From Planococcus donghaensis (GTDB lineage: Bacteria > Bacillota > Bacilli > Bacillales_A > Planococcaceae), in NCBI RefSeq assembly GCF_001687665.2, contig NZ_CP016543.2:2728001-2792000 (forward strand): a stretch of DNA of 64,000 nucleotides. The letters run 5' to 3'. Both the position numbers and the translations under genes were made by a program. A model generated the notes under the pieces. The model searched no databases, had not been told where the DNA came from, and saw only the letters and a list, made by a program, of their open reading frames with translations. This document shows positions 44,280 to 53,335 of this stretch, in pieces. Numbering within the stretch: the first letter of the stretch is position 1; the number at the start of each line of letters is the position of its first letter.

Positions 44280-44927
44280 ATGACTGTGTTTATTTGGATT
44301 GTGCTATTATTTATCGTTAGTTATGGAATTGGTTGTTGTCACGGCTCTTTAGCAGCACAACGGTTGTCGGGGGTTAACATCAAAACTTCTGGTGTAAAAA
44401 ATGCCGGTGCCTCTAATGCTGCCATTGTTTTAGGTTGGAAATACGGATTACTCGTTGCTATTATTGATATTTTTAAGGGGTTTGCGGCAGTTGCAGGGCT
44501 AGCTTTCTTATTAAGTCTAGGTGATTTTTCTCCGGAACTCACATGGGCAATGCTGTTTATAGCAGGTGCCGGAGTTATTTTCGGTCATAATTTCCCGTTC
44601 TTTATGAAGTTTAACGGAGGAAAAGGAACTGCTTCTGTGATTGGGGTTATGCTAGCGCTTGATTGGAAACTTGGCTTACTAGGATTATTATTATTGATTG
44701 CTGTCTCACTCACAACAAACTACCTCGTTATAGGAGTACTTGTCCTTTATACAACGTTCTTTGTGATAGCATTGGTTCCCGCAAATGGATTTTGGCCCCT
44801 GCTGATTTCCATCTTACTTTTTGCAATGGCTATTTGGAAGCATCGTGAAAATATTATCCGAATAAAGAATGGTACCGAAACAAAAGTAGCTACAGTATTT
44901 AAAAAGAAATCTTCTACCCCAATTTAA
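44280..44927 (+). CDS. PlsY-like glycerol-3-phosphate acyltransferase (divergent paralogue 2)
   Basis: A 215-residue membrane protein with about six helices. Family motifs: SGVKNAGASNAAI near residue 37, GHNFPFFMKFNGGKGTASVIG near residue 104, and a C-terminal KHRENIIRIKNGTETK that matches the third PlsY motif, absent from the paralogue at 5806. The first motif lacks the standard GSGNxGATN spelling. AAGGAGG is only two bases before the ATG; a GTG two codons further (44286) has ideal spacing and may be used. It sits between two SAM-controlled methionine operons but has its own orientation and no visible riboswitch. Confidence 0.8.
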   Translation: MTVFIWIVLLFIVSYGIGCCHGSLAAQRLSGVNIKTSGVKNAGASNAAIVLGWKYGLLVAIIDIFKGFAAVAGLAFLLSLGDFSPELTWAMLFIAGAGVIFGHNFPFFMKFNGGKGTASVIGVMLALDWKLGLLGLLLLIAVSLTTNYLVIGVLVLYTTFFVIALVPANGFWPLLISILLFAMAIWKHRENIIRIKNGTETKVATVFKKKSSTPI

Positions 44928-44980
44928 TTGGGAACATAAGCATATTTTAAAAGTAATAAAATAAAAAACTAATCTTCTTC

Positions 44981-45009
44981 TTGACTTTTTTGTTATTCCA
45001 CCATAAAGT
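44981..45009 (+). promoter_or_regulatory. Sigma-A promoter of metNIQ
   Basis: TTGACT, 17 bases, TAAAGT, with the riboswitch starting about 30 bases downstream. Confidence 0.7.
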
Positions 45010-45040
45010 AGGAATCACGAATCGAATAGCATACATCACT

Positions 45041-45217
45041 TTCTTATCCAGAGAAACCGAGGGACAGGCCCTATGACGTTTCGGCAGCAGATTTGTTTAA
45101 CCACAAAAACTGTGCCAACTCCTGCAAATGCACCCGTGCATTTGGAAGATGAGAATTAGATGGTTTCTACAGGAACCCTCTTTTTTCTTATGGTTTAAGA
45201 AAAAAGAGGGTTTTTTT
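45041..45217 (+). promoter_or_regulatory. SAM-I (S-box) riboswitch with terminator, upstream of metNIQ
   Basis: TTCTTATCCAGAG, CGAGGGACAGGCCCTATGAC, CGGCAGC, TGTGCCAACTCCTGC and a closing GATGAGAA form the aptamer (about 45041-45156). The terminator AACCCTCTTTTTTCTTA/TAAGAAAAAAGAGGGTT, followed by T residues, covers 45174-45217. SAM should repress the methionine importer. Confidence 0.93.
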
Positions 45218-45286
45218 GTCTAGTTTCTCAACGGATTGTGAGCATGAGCGATTTGAAACAATACAGCATGAGGAGGTCAAGTCAAC

Positions 45287-46318
45287 ATGATTCAATTCGA
45301 AGGCGTCGCCAAAACTTACCAATCAGGTAACCAGCAAATCCATGCATTAAATGGCATTGATTTAACTGTCGAAACTGGCGAAATCTACGGAGTGATCGGC
45401 TTTAGTGGAGCTGGTAAAAGCTCATTGATCCGTACAGTAAATTTGCTCGAACGCCCTTCTAAAGGACGCGTATTAGTTCATGGAAAAGATATTTCGACTT
45501 TGTCTGGCAAAGAAATTCGTACCATCCGAAAAGATATCGGTATGATTTTTCAACACTTCAACTTACTAAATTCTAAAACCGTTTATCACAACGTTGCGAT
45601 GCCACTACTCTTAGCAAAGACACCTAAAGAAGATATTGAAAAACAAGTTAAAGACTTACTCGACTTTGTGGGGCTTGCAGACCAAGCACAAAAATATCCA
45701 GATCAATTGTCAGGTGGACAAAAGCAACGGATTGGTATTGCTCGCGCTTTAGCTACCAACCCTTCTGTATTATTATGCGATGAAGCAACGTCAGCACTTG
45801 ATCCTCAAACGACTAAGTCAATTTTAGATTTACTTAAAAAAATCAACAAAGAATACAACATAACTATCTTGCTTATTACACATGAAATGGGCGTTATTCG
45901 AGAAATTTGCAACAAAGTAGCGGTCCTAGAAGACGGAAAAGTTATTGAGCAAGGGACAGTTTTCGAAGTTTTTTCAAACCCACAACAAGCTACAACAAAA
46001 CGCTTTGTCCGCTCTGTTATGAACGATGAATTACCTGAATCCTTGTTAGCCCAAATTCATGATACCCATAGCGATCACGCAATTTACCGGTTGCAATTTA
46101 CAGGGAATTCCGTCGGTACACCCGTTATGTCCCAGGTATCACGAGATTTTAATGTTAATTTAAATGTATTATTTGGAAATATTACCGAATTACAAGGAGT
46201 TCCCTACGGCAATTTAATTGTGGAATTTTCAGGTGAACTAAATAAGGTCGAACGTGCAATCACTTCTATTCGAGACAGCAATATTCACATAGAGGAGGTT
46301 ACTCATTATGTCAGTTAA
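45287..46318 (+). CDS. metN: Methionine ABC transporter ATP-binding protein MetN
   Basis: The 343-residue ATPase has Walker A GFSGAGKSS, signature LSGGQKQR, Walker B VLLCDEATSALD and switch His in ITHEMGV. Residues about 265-343 form the C-terminal NIL domain that senses methionine in this family. AGGAGG precedes the ATG. It overlaps metI by 11 bases. SAM riboswitch upstream. Confidence 0.95.
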   Translation: MIQFEGVAKTYQSGNQQIHALNGIDLTVETGEIYGVIGFSGAGKSSLIRTVNLLERPSKGRVLVHGKDISTLSGKEIRTIRKDIGMIFQHFNLLNSKTVYHNVAMPLLLAKTPKEDIEKQVKDLLDFVGLADQAQKYPDQLSGGQKQRIGIARALATNPSVLLCDEATSALDPQTTKSILDLLKKINKEYNITILLITHEMGVIREICNKVAVLEDGKVIEQGTVFEVFSNPQQATTKRFVRSVMNDELPESLLAQIHDTHSDHAIYRLQFTGNSVGTPVMSQVSRDFNVNLNVLFGNITELQGVPYGNLIVEFSGELNKVERAITSIRDSNIHIEEVTHYVS

Positions 46319-46958
46319 CTACTACCAAATTTTAGAAGCTTTGTGGGAAACCATTTATATGACCGGCGCAGCATTCGGATTTTCTTTATTGATTGGCTTT
46401 CCACTCGGCATTCTTCTTGTGATTACAAGAAAAGGACATTTAATTGAAAACGAGTCGATTTCCAAAGTGCTAAACATCATCATTAATATTTTCCGCTCAG
46501 TTCCTTTTATCATTTTGATGGTTGCCATCATTCCATTAACACGCCTTATTGTTGGGACGTCTATCGGAACTGCAGCAGCCATTGTTCCTTTAGTTTTTTA
46601 TGCTGGTCCTTATATTGCTCGATTAATCGAAAACTCGCTTCTTGAAGTCGACAAAGGCGTGATCGAAGCCGCTCAAGCAATGGGTGCATCACCCGTACAA
46701 ATTATTTTTCGCTTCTTAATCCCTGAAGCTCTCAGCTCACTTGTTCTTGCATTAACAATAGCTGTAGTCGGGCTAATCGGTGCATCTGCTATGGCCGGAG
46801 CTATTGGCGGTGGTGGTCTTGGGGACTTAGCCATTACATACGGATATCAGAGATTCGATACCTTTATCATGTTTGTCACTGTAGCGATTCTTGTCGTACT
46901 CGTGCAAGGTGTTCAATCTTTCGGAAATATTCTATCAAGACGAGTAAGACGTAGTTAA
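46308..46958 (+). CDS. metI: Methionine ABC transporter permease MetI
   Basis: A 216-residue permease with five helices and the EAA loop EAAQAMGASPVQIIFRFLIPEA that contacts MetN. Family ending GAIGGGGLGDLAITYGYQRF is present. GGAGG lies within the metN end. Middle gene of metNIQ. Confidence 0.95.
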   Translation: MSVNYYQILEALWETIYMTGAAFGFSLLIGFPLGILLVITRKGHLIENESISKVLNIIINIFRSVPFIILMVAIIPLTRLIVGTSIGTAAAIVPLVFYAGPYIARLIENSLLEVDKGVIEAAQAMGASPVQIIFRFLIPEALSSLVLALTIAVVGLIGASAMAGAIGGGGLGDLAITYGYQRFDTFIMFVTVAILVVLVQGVQSFGNILSRRVRRS

Positions 46959-46996
46959 CACAAAGTAAACCCTAAAAAAAATCGGAGGAATTATTC

Positions 46997-47830
46997 ATGA
47001 AAAAAATTATTGCAACAGCATTACTGACATTATCGGTATTAACCTTAGCGGCGTGCGGAGATGATAGTAGCGCAGAAGACACAACAAAAGTAACACTTGG
47101 CATAAGCGGTTCGGATACGACCATATGGGATTACATTGCTGAAAAAGCTGAAAAAGAAGGCATTGATTTAGAAATTCAAACATTTTCTGATTATGTAGCA
47201 CCCAACTTAGCTCTTGCAGAAGGTGAATTGGATTTGAACGCTTTCCAAACAATTTCGTATTTTGATGAGTTTGTTGCCGAACACAATATTGATATCGTGC
47301 CAATTGGCTCCACAGTCATCGCACCAATGGGCTTGTATTCCGATAAATACGAATCTATCGAGGAACTTCCACAAGACTCACAAATCGCTGTCCCTAACGA
47401 AGCCACTAACATGGGCCGAGCACTTTTACTTCTGGATGAAGCTGGCTTAATTACACTTTCTGAAGATGCCGGTCTGACAGGAACCGCTGAAGACATTACC
47501 GAAAATCCGAAAAACCTTGAAATTGTGCCAATGGTATCCGGTCATACACCGCGCGCTATGCCCGATGTTGCAGCTTCGATTATTAATAATGGTGTTGCAG
47601 TAGACGCTGGATTGAATCCCACAGAAGACCCTATCGCTCGCGAAAGTGATACAGCAAAACCTTATATTAACTTGATTGCAGCAAATGCTGAAGATGCAGA
47701 AAACGAAGCTTATTTAAAAATCGTTGAATTGTACCAACAAGAAGACACGACTGAATTTATCATTGAACATACAAAAGGAGCTCAAATTCCAACGAACGTT
47801 ACTGTAGAAGAATTAGTGGACTACCAATAA
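46997..47830 (+). CDS. metQ: Methionine-binding lipoprotein MetQ
   Basis: A 277-residue NLPA-family solute-binding lipoprotein. The signal peptide MKKIIATALLTLSVLTLAAC ends in the lipobox LAAC. Ligand-binding blocks include YVAPNLALAEGELDLNAFQ, VPNEATNMGRALLLL and a final THGAQIPT-like segment (HTKGAQIPTNVT). CGGAGGA precedes the ATG. Confidence 0.95.
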   Translation: MKKIIATALLTLSVLTLAACGDDSSAEDTTKVTLGISGSDTTIWDYIAEKAEKEGIDLEIQTFSDYVAPNLALAEGELDLNAFQTISYFDEFVAEHNIDIVPIGSTVIAPMGLYSDKYESIEELPQDSQIAVPNEATNMGRALLLLDEAGLITLSEDAGLTGTAEDITENPKNLEIVPMVSGHTPRAMPDVAASIINNGVAVDAGLNPTEDPIARESDTAKPYINLIAANAEDAENEAYLKIVELYQQEDTTEFIIEHTKGAQIPTNVTVEELVDYQ

Positions 47831-47853
47831 CAAGCATGTAAGGAGGAAATTGA

Positions 47854-49060
47854 ATGACGCTTATCGAAGAAGCAGCTCAGACCATCTCTCAGTCTATCGA
47901 TTCAAAACGTTCGACATACATTAAAGCAAGTCATGAAATTCATGACCGACCTGAAATTGGCAACCAAGAATTTTTCGCCAGTACGTTATTAATCAGCTTG
48001 CTCGAAGAAGCTGGGTTTGCTGTGGAAAAAGGCGTTGCTGGACATGAAACTGCGTTTTTTGCTCGTAAGAAAAGTGAACTTTCTGGCCCCACTATCGCTT
48101 ATCTCGCTGAATACGATGCACTTCCTGGAATTGGACATGCTTGTGGACACAATATAATTGGCACGACGAGCGTAGCCGCCGCGATTGCCTTGTCTGAAAC
48201 TCTCGACGCTGTGGGTGGTGAAGTGGTGGTTCTTGGCACACCTGCCGAAGAAGGTGGACCAAATGGGAGTGCAAAAGGCAGTTTTGTCAAACACGGTTTA
48301 CTTGAAGAAATTGATGCAGCGCTAATGCTCCATCCTTCTGGAAACTCAGCGATCACAGGTCCATCTCTTGCAGTGGATCCACTAGAATTTCACTTTTACG
48401 GTAAACCTGCTCATGCAGCCGGTTCTCCTGAAAAAGGCATTAATGCATTAGACGCTGTACTTCAACTGTTTAATAGCATTAAACGCATTGCGTCAGCAAT
48501 TGCCGTCAGATGCGCGTGTTCATGGTATTATTACGCACGGTGGAGACGCCCCCAATATTATTCCAGAGTATGCGGCTGCGCGATTTTACATTCGCGGAGA
48601 CTCATGGAAGAAAACGGCGGAAACCGCTCGTAAAGTTCGCGCAATTGCTGAAGGTGCAGCTTTAGCTACTGGTGCTACTGTGAAAATCGAACGATTTCAA
48701 AATGAAGTTCGGGATTTAGTGTTAACTTCTCCTTTGGACGATGTAATCCGCAGCGAACTCGAAGCGCAAGGTGAAACCGTAGCCGATTCACGAATTTCTG
48801 GACTTGGTTCTACCGACGCTGGCAATATCAGCTATGAAGTTCCAACCGCCCATGGTTATATCAAAATTGGACCTGAAATATTAATTGCACATACCGAAGA
48901 GTTTCGTGAAGCAGCAAAATCTAATCAAGGCGATAGAGCATTAATCCGAGGTGCTAAAGCTTTAGCTAACACGGGATATCGTTTGTTGACAGACAAAAAT
49001 CTATTAGAACAAATCAAAGATGCCCATCAAGCATCTCTTCAACTTAAGCAACAAAACTAA
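47854..49060 (+). pseudogene. M20-family amidohydrolase gene, frameshifted
   Basis: A YxeP/aminoacylase-like metallopeptidase: DRPEIGNQEFFAS, AEYDALPGIGHACGHNIIG (metal Asp and Cys/His), TPAEEGGPNGSAKG (Glu base), AHAAGSPEKGINALDA, then after the frame change LRQQLPSDARVHGIITHGGD and IPEYAAARFYIRGDS. The break lies at about 48481-48485 (ATTAAACGCATTG); removing one A restores NSINALRQQLPSD, the usual family wording. Without correction translation stops at 48633. It is the fourth gene of the metNIQ transcript, 23 bases after metQ, so its substrate may be an N-acyl or conjugated methionine (inference). It may be a real inactivation or a base-call error. Confidence 0.8.
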
Positions 49061-49062
49061 TG

Positions 49063-49088
49063 AAACGATGTCCTCTATGGGCATCGTT
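49063..49088 (+). terminator. Intrinsic terminator of metNIQ
   Basis: AAACGATG pairs with CATCGTTT, extended by CC/GG; T5 follows. Confidence 0.85.
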
Positions 49089-49159
49089 TTTCTTTTGCGA
49101 CAGAATTTTCTTGCTTCGTGGTAAAATGGAAACAAGACTGATTTTAGGGGGATTTATAC

Positions 49160-50377
49160 ATGCTTGAAGCGTTAATTGAACGATTAGTACGTTATGCAAA
49201 AATTGATACACAATCTGATTTCACGAGTGAGTCAACACCTTCTACGGCCGGGCAATGGGACTTACTCTATGAATTAGAAAAAGAAATGAAGAGCATTGGA
49301 CTCACAGAAGTTGGAATGGACAATGCTGGATATCTTTTCGGGACCTTGCCTGCCAACACCGATAAAGAAATTCCTGTGATTGGCTTTTTAGCACATGTCG
49401 ATACAGCGACTGATTTTACTGGCAAAAATGTCAATCCAAAACGCATTGACAATTATGACGGTCAAGACATTCCATTAAGTGACAGTGTCCAGATGACCGT
49501 ATCAGATTTTCCAGATTTAAAAAATTATGTCGGTCATACATTAATTACAACTGATGGGACGACACTTCTTGGGGCAGATAACAAAGCGGGAATTGCTGAA
49601 ATCATGACAGCAATGGACTATCTAGCTCAGCACCCAGAAGTCGAACACGGAAAAATTCGCGTTGCGTTTACACCTGACGAAGAAATTGGTCGTGGTCCTC
49701 ACAAATTTGATGTCGAACGCTTTGGTGCGGAATATGCTTATACGATGGATGGTGGTCCACTTGGCGAACTTCAATACGAAAGTTTTAATGCAGCGAGTGG
49801 TAAATTAACGGTTCAAGGGAAAAGTGTTCATCCAGGATCTGCAAAAGATAAAATGGTCAATGCTCAAACTGTCGCGATTCAGTTCCAACAAGAAATGCCA
49901 AAAAACGAAGTTCCTGAATTAACGGAGAACTACGAAGGATTTATTCATTTGAATAATTTTGAAGGCACGGTGGAATCTGCTGAATTAAGCTATATTATCC
50001 GCGATTTTTATAAAGAAAAGTTCGAAAGCAAAAAACGTCATATGCAAGCTGTCGCTGAAAAACTTCAGCAACAATATGGCGAAAAAGCAATTCAATTAGA
50101 AATTGAAGACCAATATTACAATATGCGTGAAAAAATTGAGCCGGTGATGGAAATTGTCGACAACGCCGAGCGTGCAATGATTGCTTTAGGTATTGAACCG
50201 AATATTGTACCTGTTCGTGGTGGTACAGATGGTTCCCAATTGTCTTATATGGGACTTCCCACACCAAATATTTTTACGGGCGGCGAAAATTATCATGGGA
50301 AATATGAATTTATTTCTGCTGAGAACATGGAAAAGGCTACACAAGTCATTATTGAAATCGTCAAATCAGCTAAATAA
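49160..50377 (+). CDS. pepT: Peptidase T (tripeptide aminopeptidase)
   Basis: A 405-residue M20B zinc peptidase. Characteristic blocks: [11 protein letters not shown] (metal His and Asp), [17 protein letters not shown] (bridging Asp), [18 protein letters not shown] (Glu base), [14 protein letters not shown] (Asp) and [19 protein letters not shown] with the GGENYHG end (His). It removes N-terminal residues of tripeptides in the cytosol. GGGGG precedes the ATG. Monocistronic. Confidence 0.95.
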   Translation: MLEALIERLVRYAKIDTQSDFTSESTPSTAGQWDLLYELEKEMKSIGLTEVGMDNAGYLFGTLPANTDKEIPVIGFLAHVDTATDFTGKNVNPKRIDNYDGQDIPLSDSVQMTVSDFPDLKNYVGHTLITTDGTTLLGADNKAGIAEIMTAMDYLAQHPEVEHGKIRVAFTPDEEIGRGPHKFDVERFGAEYAYTMDGGPLGELQYESFNAASGKLTVQGKSVHPGSAKDKMVNAQTVAIQFQQEMPKNEVPELTENYEGFIHLNNFEGTVESAELSYIIRDFYKEKFESKKRHMQAVAEKLQQQYGEKAIQLEIEDQYYNMREKIEPVMEIVDNAERAMIALGIEPNIVPVRGGTDGSQLSYMGLPTPNIFTGGENYHGKYEFISAENMEKATQVIIEIVKSAK

Positions 50378-50384
50378 CAATCAA

Positions 50385-50420
50385 AAAAGACGTATTGGAT
50401 GGATTCCAATACGTCTTTTC
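50385..50420. terminator. Bidirectional intrinsic terminator
   Basis: AAAAGACGTATTGGA pairs with its complement around a short loop between convergent genes. Confidence 0.9.
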
Positions 50421-50423
50421 TTC

Positions 50424-51443
50424 TTATATAATGCTTCTGCCATTTTGCGCTAAGGCATAATGAATGCCGTGTTGTAAAGTTTGGAAACATTCAAATTTGG
50501 ATAAATTGATAGCTGCCTCTGTAATGGTCTGGCTCATCTTCGCTGAAATACCAACCAAAATGGTTTGTGTGCCAATTAATGAAGCAGTCGATCCAAGTTT
50601 TTCAATCAACATAGCCGCATGTTGTGTGAAGTTAGTATTTAATCCTGTCAGGTCTAAAATTAAATACTTTGCTTTGTGTTTCGGCATATTTTGCAAGGTT
50701 TTAACTAATAGTTCTTCTGCACGTGCCTCATCATAAGTTCCAAGTAATGGTACGACAACAATACCTTCTAGCACCGGAATAAGTGGCGATGAGATTTCTT
50801 TAATCATTTCACTAAGTTCTCGCGTTTTTTCATCTACTAATCGTTCCAGTTCATTGATTTTTTCCGCTTCTTTTACACGAGATAAGCGATGAATATTTTT
50901 TTCAATGGTTTCTTCCGAAGGGAAATACTGAATTATACTTTCTTCATAGCCGTCTAATTGATGATGCACGACCTTGTACCAAATGTTTTCATTGAATAGC
51001 GATGAAAATATCCCTGCGTAATGGGCAGGCAAAAAGCTTCCGCCCTCTTTTTTCTCTTGTGCTACGTTAATCGAATGTTCCCAGCTGTTTTTCAAATGCA
51101 CTTCTAGCGTACGCGCTTCTATATTTAGTTCTTTTATTTCTGCTAATCCCCATCCTGCGGAAGCATAGGTATTGGTTATAAGCCCCGCCGCTTTCTCTAC
51201 AGAAACATCTTCCATGCCGTGGAAATACTCTCCTACTACTAGTCCTTGACGATAACCTGTGGATTCCAATACAACATTTGCTGCATCTTCCCCAGAGATT
51301 TCTTCTATCGAATCAAAAAACATTTTCATAGCTGTTGATGTCCAAAAAAGAACGGATTCCTGTCCTTCAAACAAAAAACGTCCTTTTTCCAACTCCCATT
51401 CGAAACTTAAGCCACCTATTGTGATTGCTGATTTAGCGTTCAT
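50424..51443 (-). CDS. V4R (XylR-N-like) sensor and STAS domain protein
   Basis: A 340-residue cytosolic protein. Residues about 10-175 resemble a V4R/XylR N-terminal ligand-binding domain (STGYRQGLVVGEYFHG, TYASAGWGLAEIKE, SWEHSINV, HYAGIFSSLF); the Cys often present there is missing. A coiled coil follows (about 195-225, KEAEKINELERLVDEKTREL). The C-terminal STAS domain (about 230-335) has VVPLLGTYDEARAEELL and LILDLTGLNTNFTQHAAML, with Thr/Asn around the RsbR phosphorylation site. By architecture it could belong to stressosome-like signalling, with a ligand or redox sensor replacing the globin domain. GGGAGGAG lies seven bases before the ATG. Confidence 0.78.
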   Translation of the reverse strand: MNAKSAITIGGLSFEWELEKGRFLFEGQESVLFWTSTAMKMFFDSIEEISGEDAANVVLESTGYRQGLVVGEYFHGMEDVSVEKAAGLITNTYASAGWGLAEIKELNIEARTLEVHLKNSWEHSINVAQEKKEGGSFLPAHYAGIFSSLFNENIWYKVVHHQLDGYEESIIQYFPSEETIEKNIHRLSRVKEAEKINELERLVDEKTRELSEMIKEISSPLIPVLEGIVVVPLLGTYDEARAEELLVKTLQNMPKHKAKYLILDLTGLNTNFTQHAAMLIEKLGSTASLIGTQTILVGISAKMSQTITEAAINLSKFECFQTLQHGIHYALAQNGRSII

Positions 51444-51510
51444 TGTAAAGCTCCTCCCGTACATTAATTTTATCTTATCATATTTGCTATTTCTTAATAA
51501 GAAACTTCAT

Positions 51511-51535
51511 GTTTTAAAAATTGCATTTAAGGAAT
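51511..51535 (+). promoter_or_regulatory. Sigma-B-like promoter of the small acidic protein gene
   Basis: GTTTTA, 13 bases, AGGAAT; five of six matches in each box. Confidence 0.45.
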
Positions 51536-51570
51536 ATAAAGAATAATACAGAAAGGAAGAGGTGCACACT

Positions 51571-51789
51571 ATGTCAGAAAAAGAACAAGAACGTAAAACA
51601 AGTGACCATGCTTCTATGGACAATCCTGAACAGTATAAAACGGATGAAAAAACTCTGACCGAAATGCATAAAGAAGAAATGAATGTCGATCCTATCCCAA
51701 TGGAAGACTTAAAACAAGAAAAGCGAGAAGAAAAAGACAAGCGTGGTTCGAAAGACAGTTCTTCAAGCGAAGAAAAATTTCCTGAGTAA
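51571..51789 (+). CDS. Small hydrophilic charged protein
   Basis: A 72-residue protein, almost entirely charged or polar (Glu, Lys, Asp, Ser) and probably disordered, without Cys or membrane helix. GGAAGAGG lies eight bases before the ATG, and a terminator follows, so it is likely a real gene. No family recognised. Its composition resembles stress-induced hydrophilins, which is only a resemblance. Confidence 0.7.
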   Translation: MSEKEQERKTSDHASMDNPEQYKTDEKTLTEMHKEEMNVDPIPMEDLKQEKREEKDKRGSKDSSSSEEKFPE

Positions 51790-51824
51790 ATAAGATGAAT
51801 TTTCGTAAAAGTGAATCCTTTTGG

Positions 51825-51860
51825 AAAAGACCGCAGAGACCTATTCTCTGTGGTCTTTTT
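51825..51860 (+). terminator. Intrinsic terminator
   Basis: AAAAGACCGCAGAGA pairs with TCTCTGTGGTCTTTT (one G-U), loop CCTAT, then T residues. Confidence 0.9.
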
Positions 51861-51896
51861 ATGCTATGATTCTCATTTGAACAGGAGTGAGAAGAA

Positions 51897-52790
51897 ATGA
51901 AAAACTGGATTTATCCACTGATGGTCGTCGTGGCAGCAAGCTGTTATGGAGTCCTTTCAACTATTATAAAAGTCGCCATGAAAAATGGTTTTACCGCTGC
52001 AGAAGCAGTTACTAGCCAATACTTTATCGGGTTCGCATTAGCGGCTCTTTTATTTTTTGTCACACAGCGTAAAATGCCTAAAATTATGGGATGGAAGATT
52101 TTAGTGCTTTCCGGCAGCTTCACTGCTGTTACAGGATCAGTTTATGCACATTCACTTAATTATTTACCAGCTTCATTGGCGGTAGTCTTGCTCTTCCAAT
52201 TCACATGGATTGGCATGTTCTTAGATTGTATTGTTAATCGTAGATGGCTCAAAAGAACAGAGGTTTTTTCATTGCTTATCTTGTTTGCAGGTACTTTACT
52301 GGCGGCTGGTATTATCGGAACCGATTTGAGTGGAATTCCTTGGCAAGGTTGGGCTTGGGGAATAGGAGCTGCTTTTTGTTTTTCAGCATTTATGTTTGTT
52401 AATGGCAAGGAAATCCATGGCATGGATACTTCCGCACGCCTATTTTATGTATCGTTTTTTGCAGCTATTGTGGTGGGGATTTTCCAAACACCTGAAATTG
52501 TTTGGAACGGACAATTGTTCAACGAAGGATTATGGATTTACGGCGTATTATTAGGCTTTTTCGGCATTATTATGCCCATCTATTTCTTTTCGGTTGCCGT
52601 GCCACGCGTTGGCTCTGGTCTCTCTTCTATTTTAAGTGCTATGGAATTACCGGTAGCCGTAATTGCATCTGTTCTTATCCTTCATGAAACGTTATCCCTT
52701 CTTCAAATTCTAGGGATTTTCATCATTTTAATTGGGATGATTCTTCCGAGTGTCTTTGATCGAACGCCTAAAATCGTCCAACAGATTTAA
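51897..52790 (+). CDS. EamA-family (DMT) transporter
   Basis: A 297-residue protein with ten predicted helices in two EamA repeats; the first opens MVVVAASCYGVLSTIIKVAM and the second about residue 150 (WGIGAAFCFSAFMFVNGKE). Conserved end ELPVAVIASVLILHETLSLLQ fits the family. Substrate unknown. GGAG precedes the ATG. It shows little similarity to the EamA gene at 14887. Confidence 0.85.
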   Translation: MKNWIYPLMVVVAASCYGVLSTIIKVAMKNGFTAAEAVTSQYFIGFALAALLFFVTQRKMPKIMGWKILVLSGSFTAVTGSVYAHSLNYLPASLAVVLLFQFTWIGMFLDCIVNRRWLKRTEVFSLLILFAGTLLAAGIIGTDLSGIPWQGWAWGIGAAFCFSAFMFVNGKEIHGMDTSARLFYVSFFAAIVVGIFQTPEIVWNGQLFNEGLWIYGVLLGFFGIIMPIYFFSVAVPRVGSGLSSILSAMELPVAVIASVLILHETLSLLQILGIFIILIGMILPSVFDRTPKIVQQI

Positions 52791-52815
52791 CGACCTGCTA
52801 GCGTAGCAGGTCGTT
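52789..52815 (+). terminator. Intrinsic terminator
   Basis: AACGACCTGCT pairs with AGCAGGTCGTT, then T residues. It overlaps the stop codon of the transporter. Confidence 0.9.
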
Positions 52816-52819
52816 TTAT

Positions 52820-52844
52820 GTTTAGTTCGAATCAAAAAAGGAAT
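52820..52844 (+). promoter_or_regulatory. Sigma-B-like promoter of the YdaG-like gene
   Basis: GTTTAG, 13 bases, AGGAAT; five of six matches in each box. B. subtilis ydaG is a known sigma-B target. Confidence 0.5.
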
Positions 52845-52877
52845 AGATAACTACAAAGACAAAAGGAGTGGTATTGG

Positions 52878-53300
52878 ATGAATCAAGAAGAAGTGAAAAA
52901 AGAGGCATTAAAAATACTAGAGAATAGTTATGTGGGTACACTCGCAACTATTAAAGGCGACAAACCCCATTCGCGCTATATGACTTTTTTTAACGATGAT
53001 TTCACACTCTATACAGCTACAAGTAAAAAAACGCAAAAAGTTGATGAGTTGGAAGCCAATCCTCATGCCCATATTCTTTTAGGTTATGACGGGGAAGGTG
53101 TCGGGGATTCATTCCTAGAGATTGAAGGAAGCATGTCGCTAAATGATGATCGTGAAATGATTGATAAAGTATGGAACGAACATTTAGAAGGCTGGTTCGA
53201 AGGTCCAGATGATCCGAATTTGACCATTCTTGCCATTAAACCTACTCGCGTACGGTTAATGAATAAAAAAGGACAAGAACCTCAATCATTGGAATTGTAA
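52878..53300 (+). CDS. Pyridoxamine 5'-phosphate oxidase-like general stress protein (YdaG/GSP26 type)
   Basis: A 140-residue split-barrel flavin-binding protein. Typical parts are LENSYVGTLATIKGDKPHSRYMTFF at the start, LYTATSKKTQKVDELEANPHAHILL and the final TRVRLMNKKGQEP. It matches the general stress protein 26 family, small FMN-binding proteins of unknown substrate. GGAG precedes the ATG. Single gene. Confidence 0.87.
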   Translation: MNQEEVKKEALKILENSYVGTLATIKGDKPHSRYMTFFNDDFTLYTATSKKTQKVDELEANPHAHILLGYDGEGVGDSFLEIEGSMSLNDDREMIDKVWNEHLEGWFEGPDDPNLTILAIKPTRVRLMNKKGQEPQSLEL

Positions 53301-53305
53301 ATGCA

Positions 53306-53335
53306 AAAACGGCTCAGAATTTTGAGCCGTTTTTT
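53306..53335. terminator. Bidirectional intrinsic terminator
   Basis: AAAAACGGCTCA pairs with TGAGCCGTTTTT; shared by the YdaG-like gene and nsrR. Confidence 0.93.
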
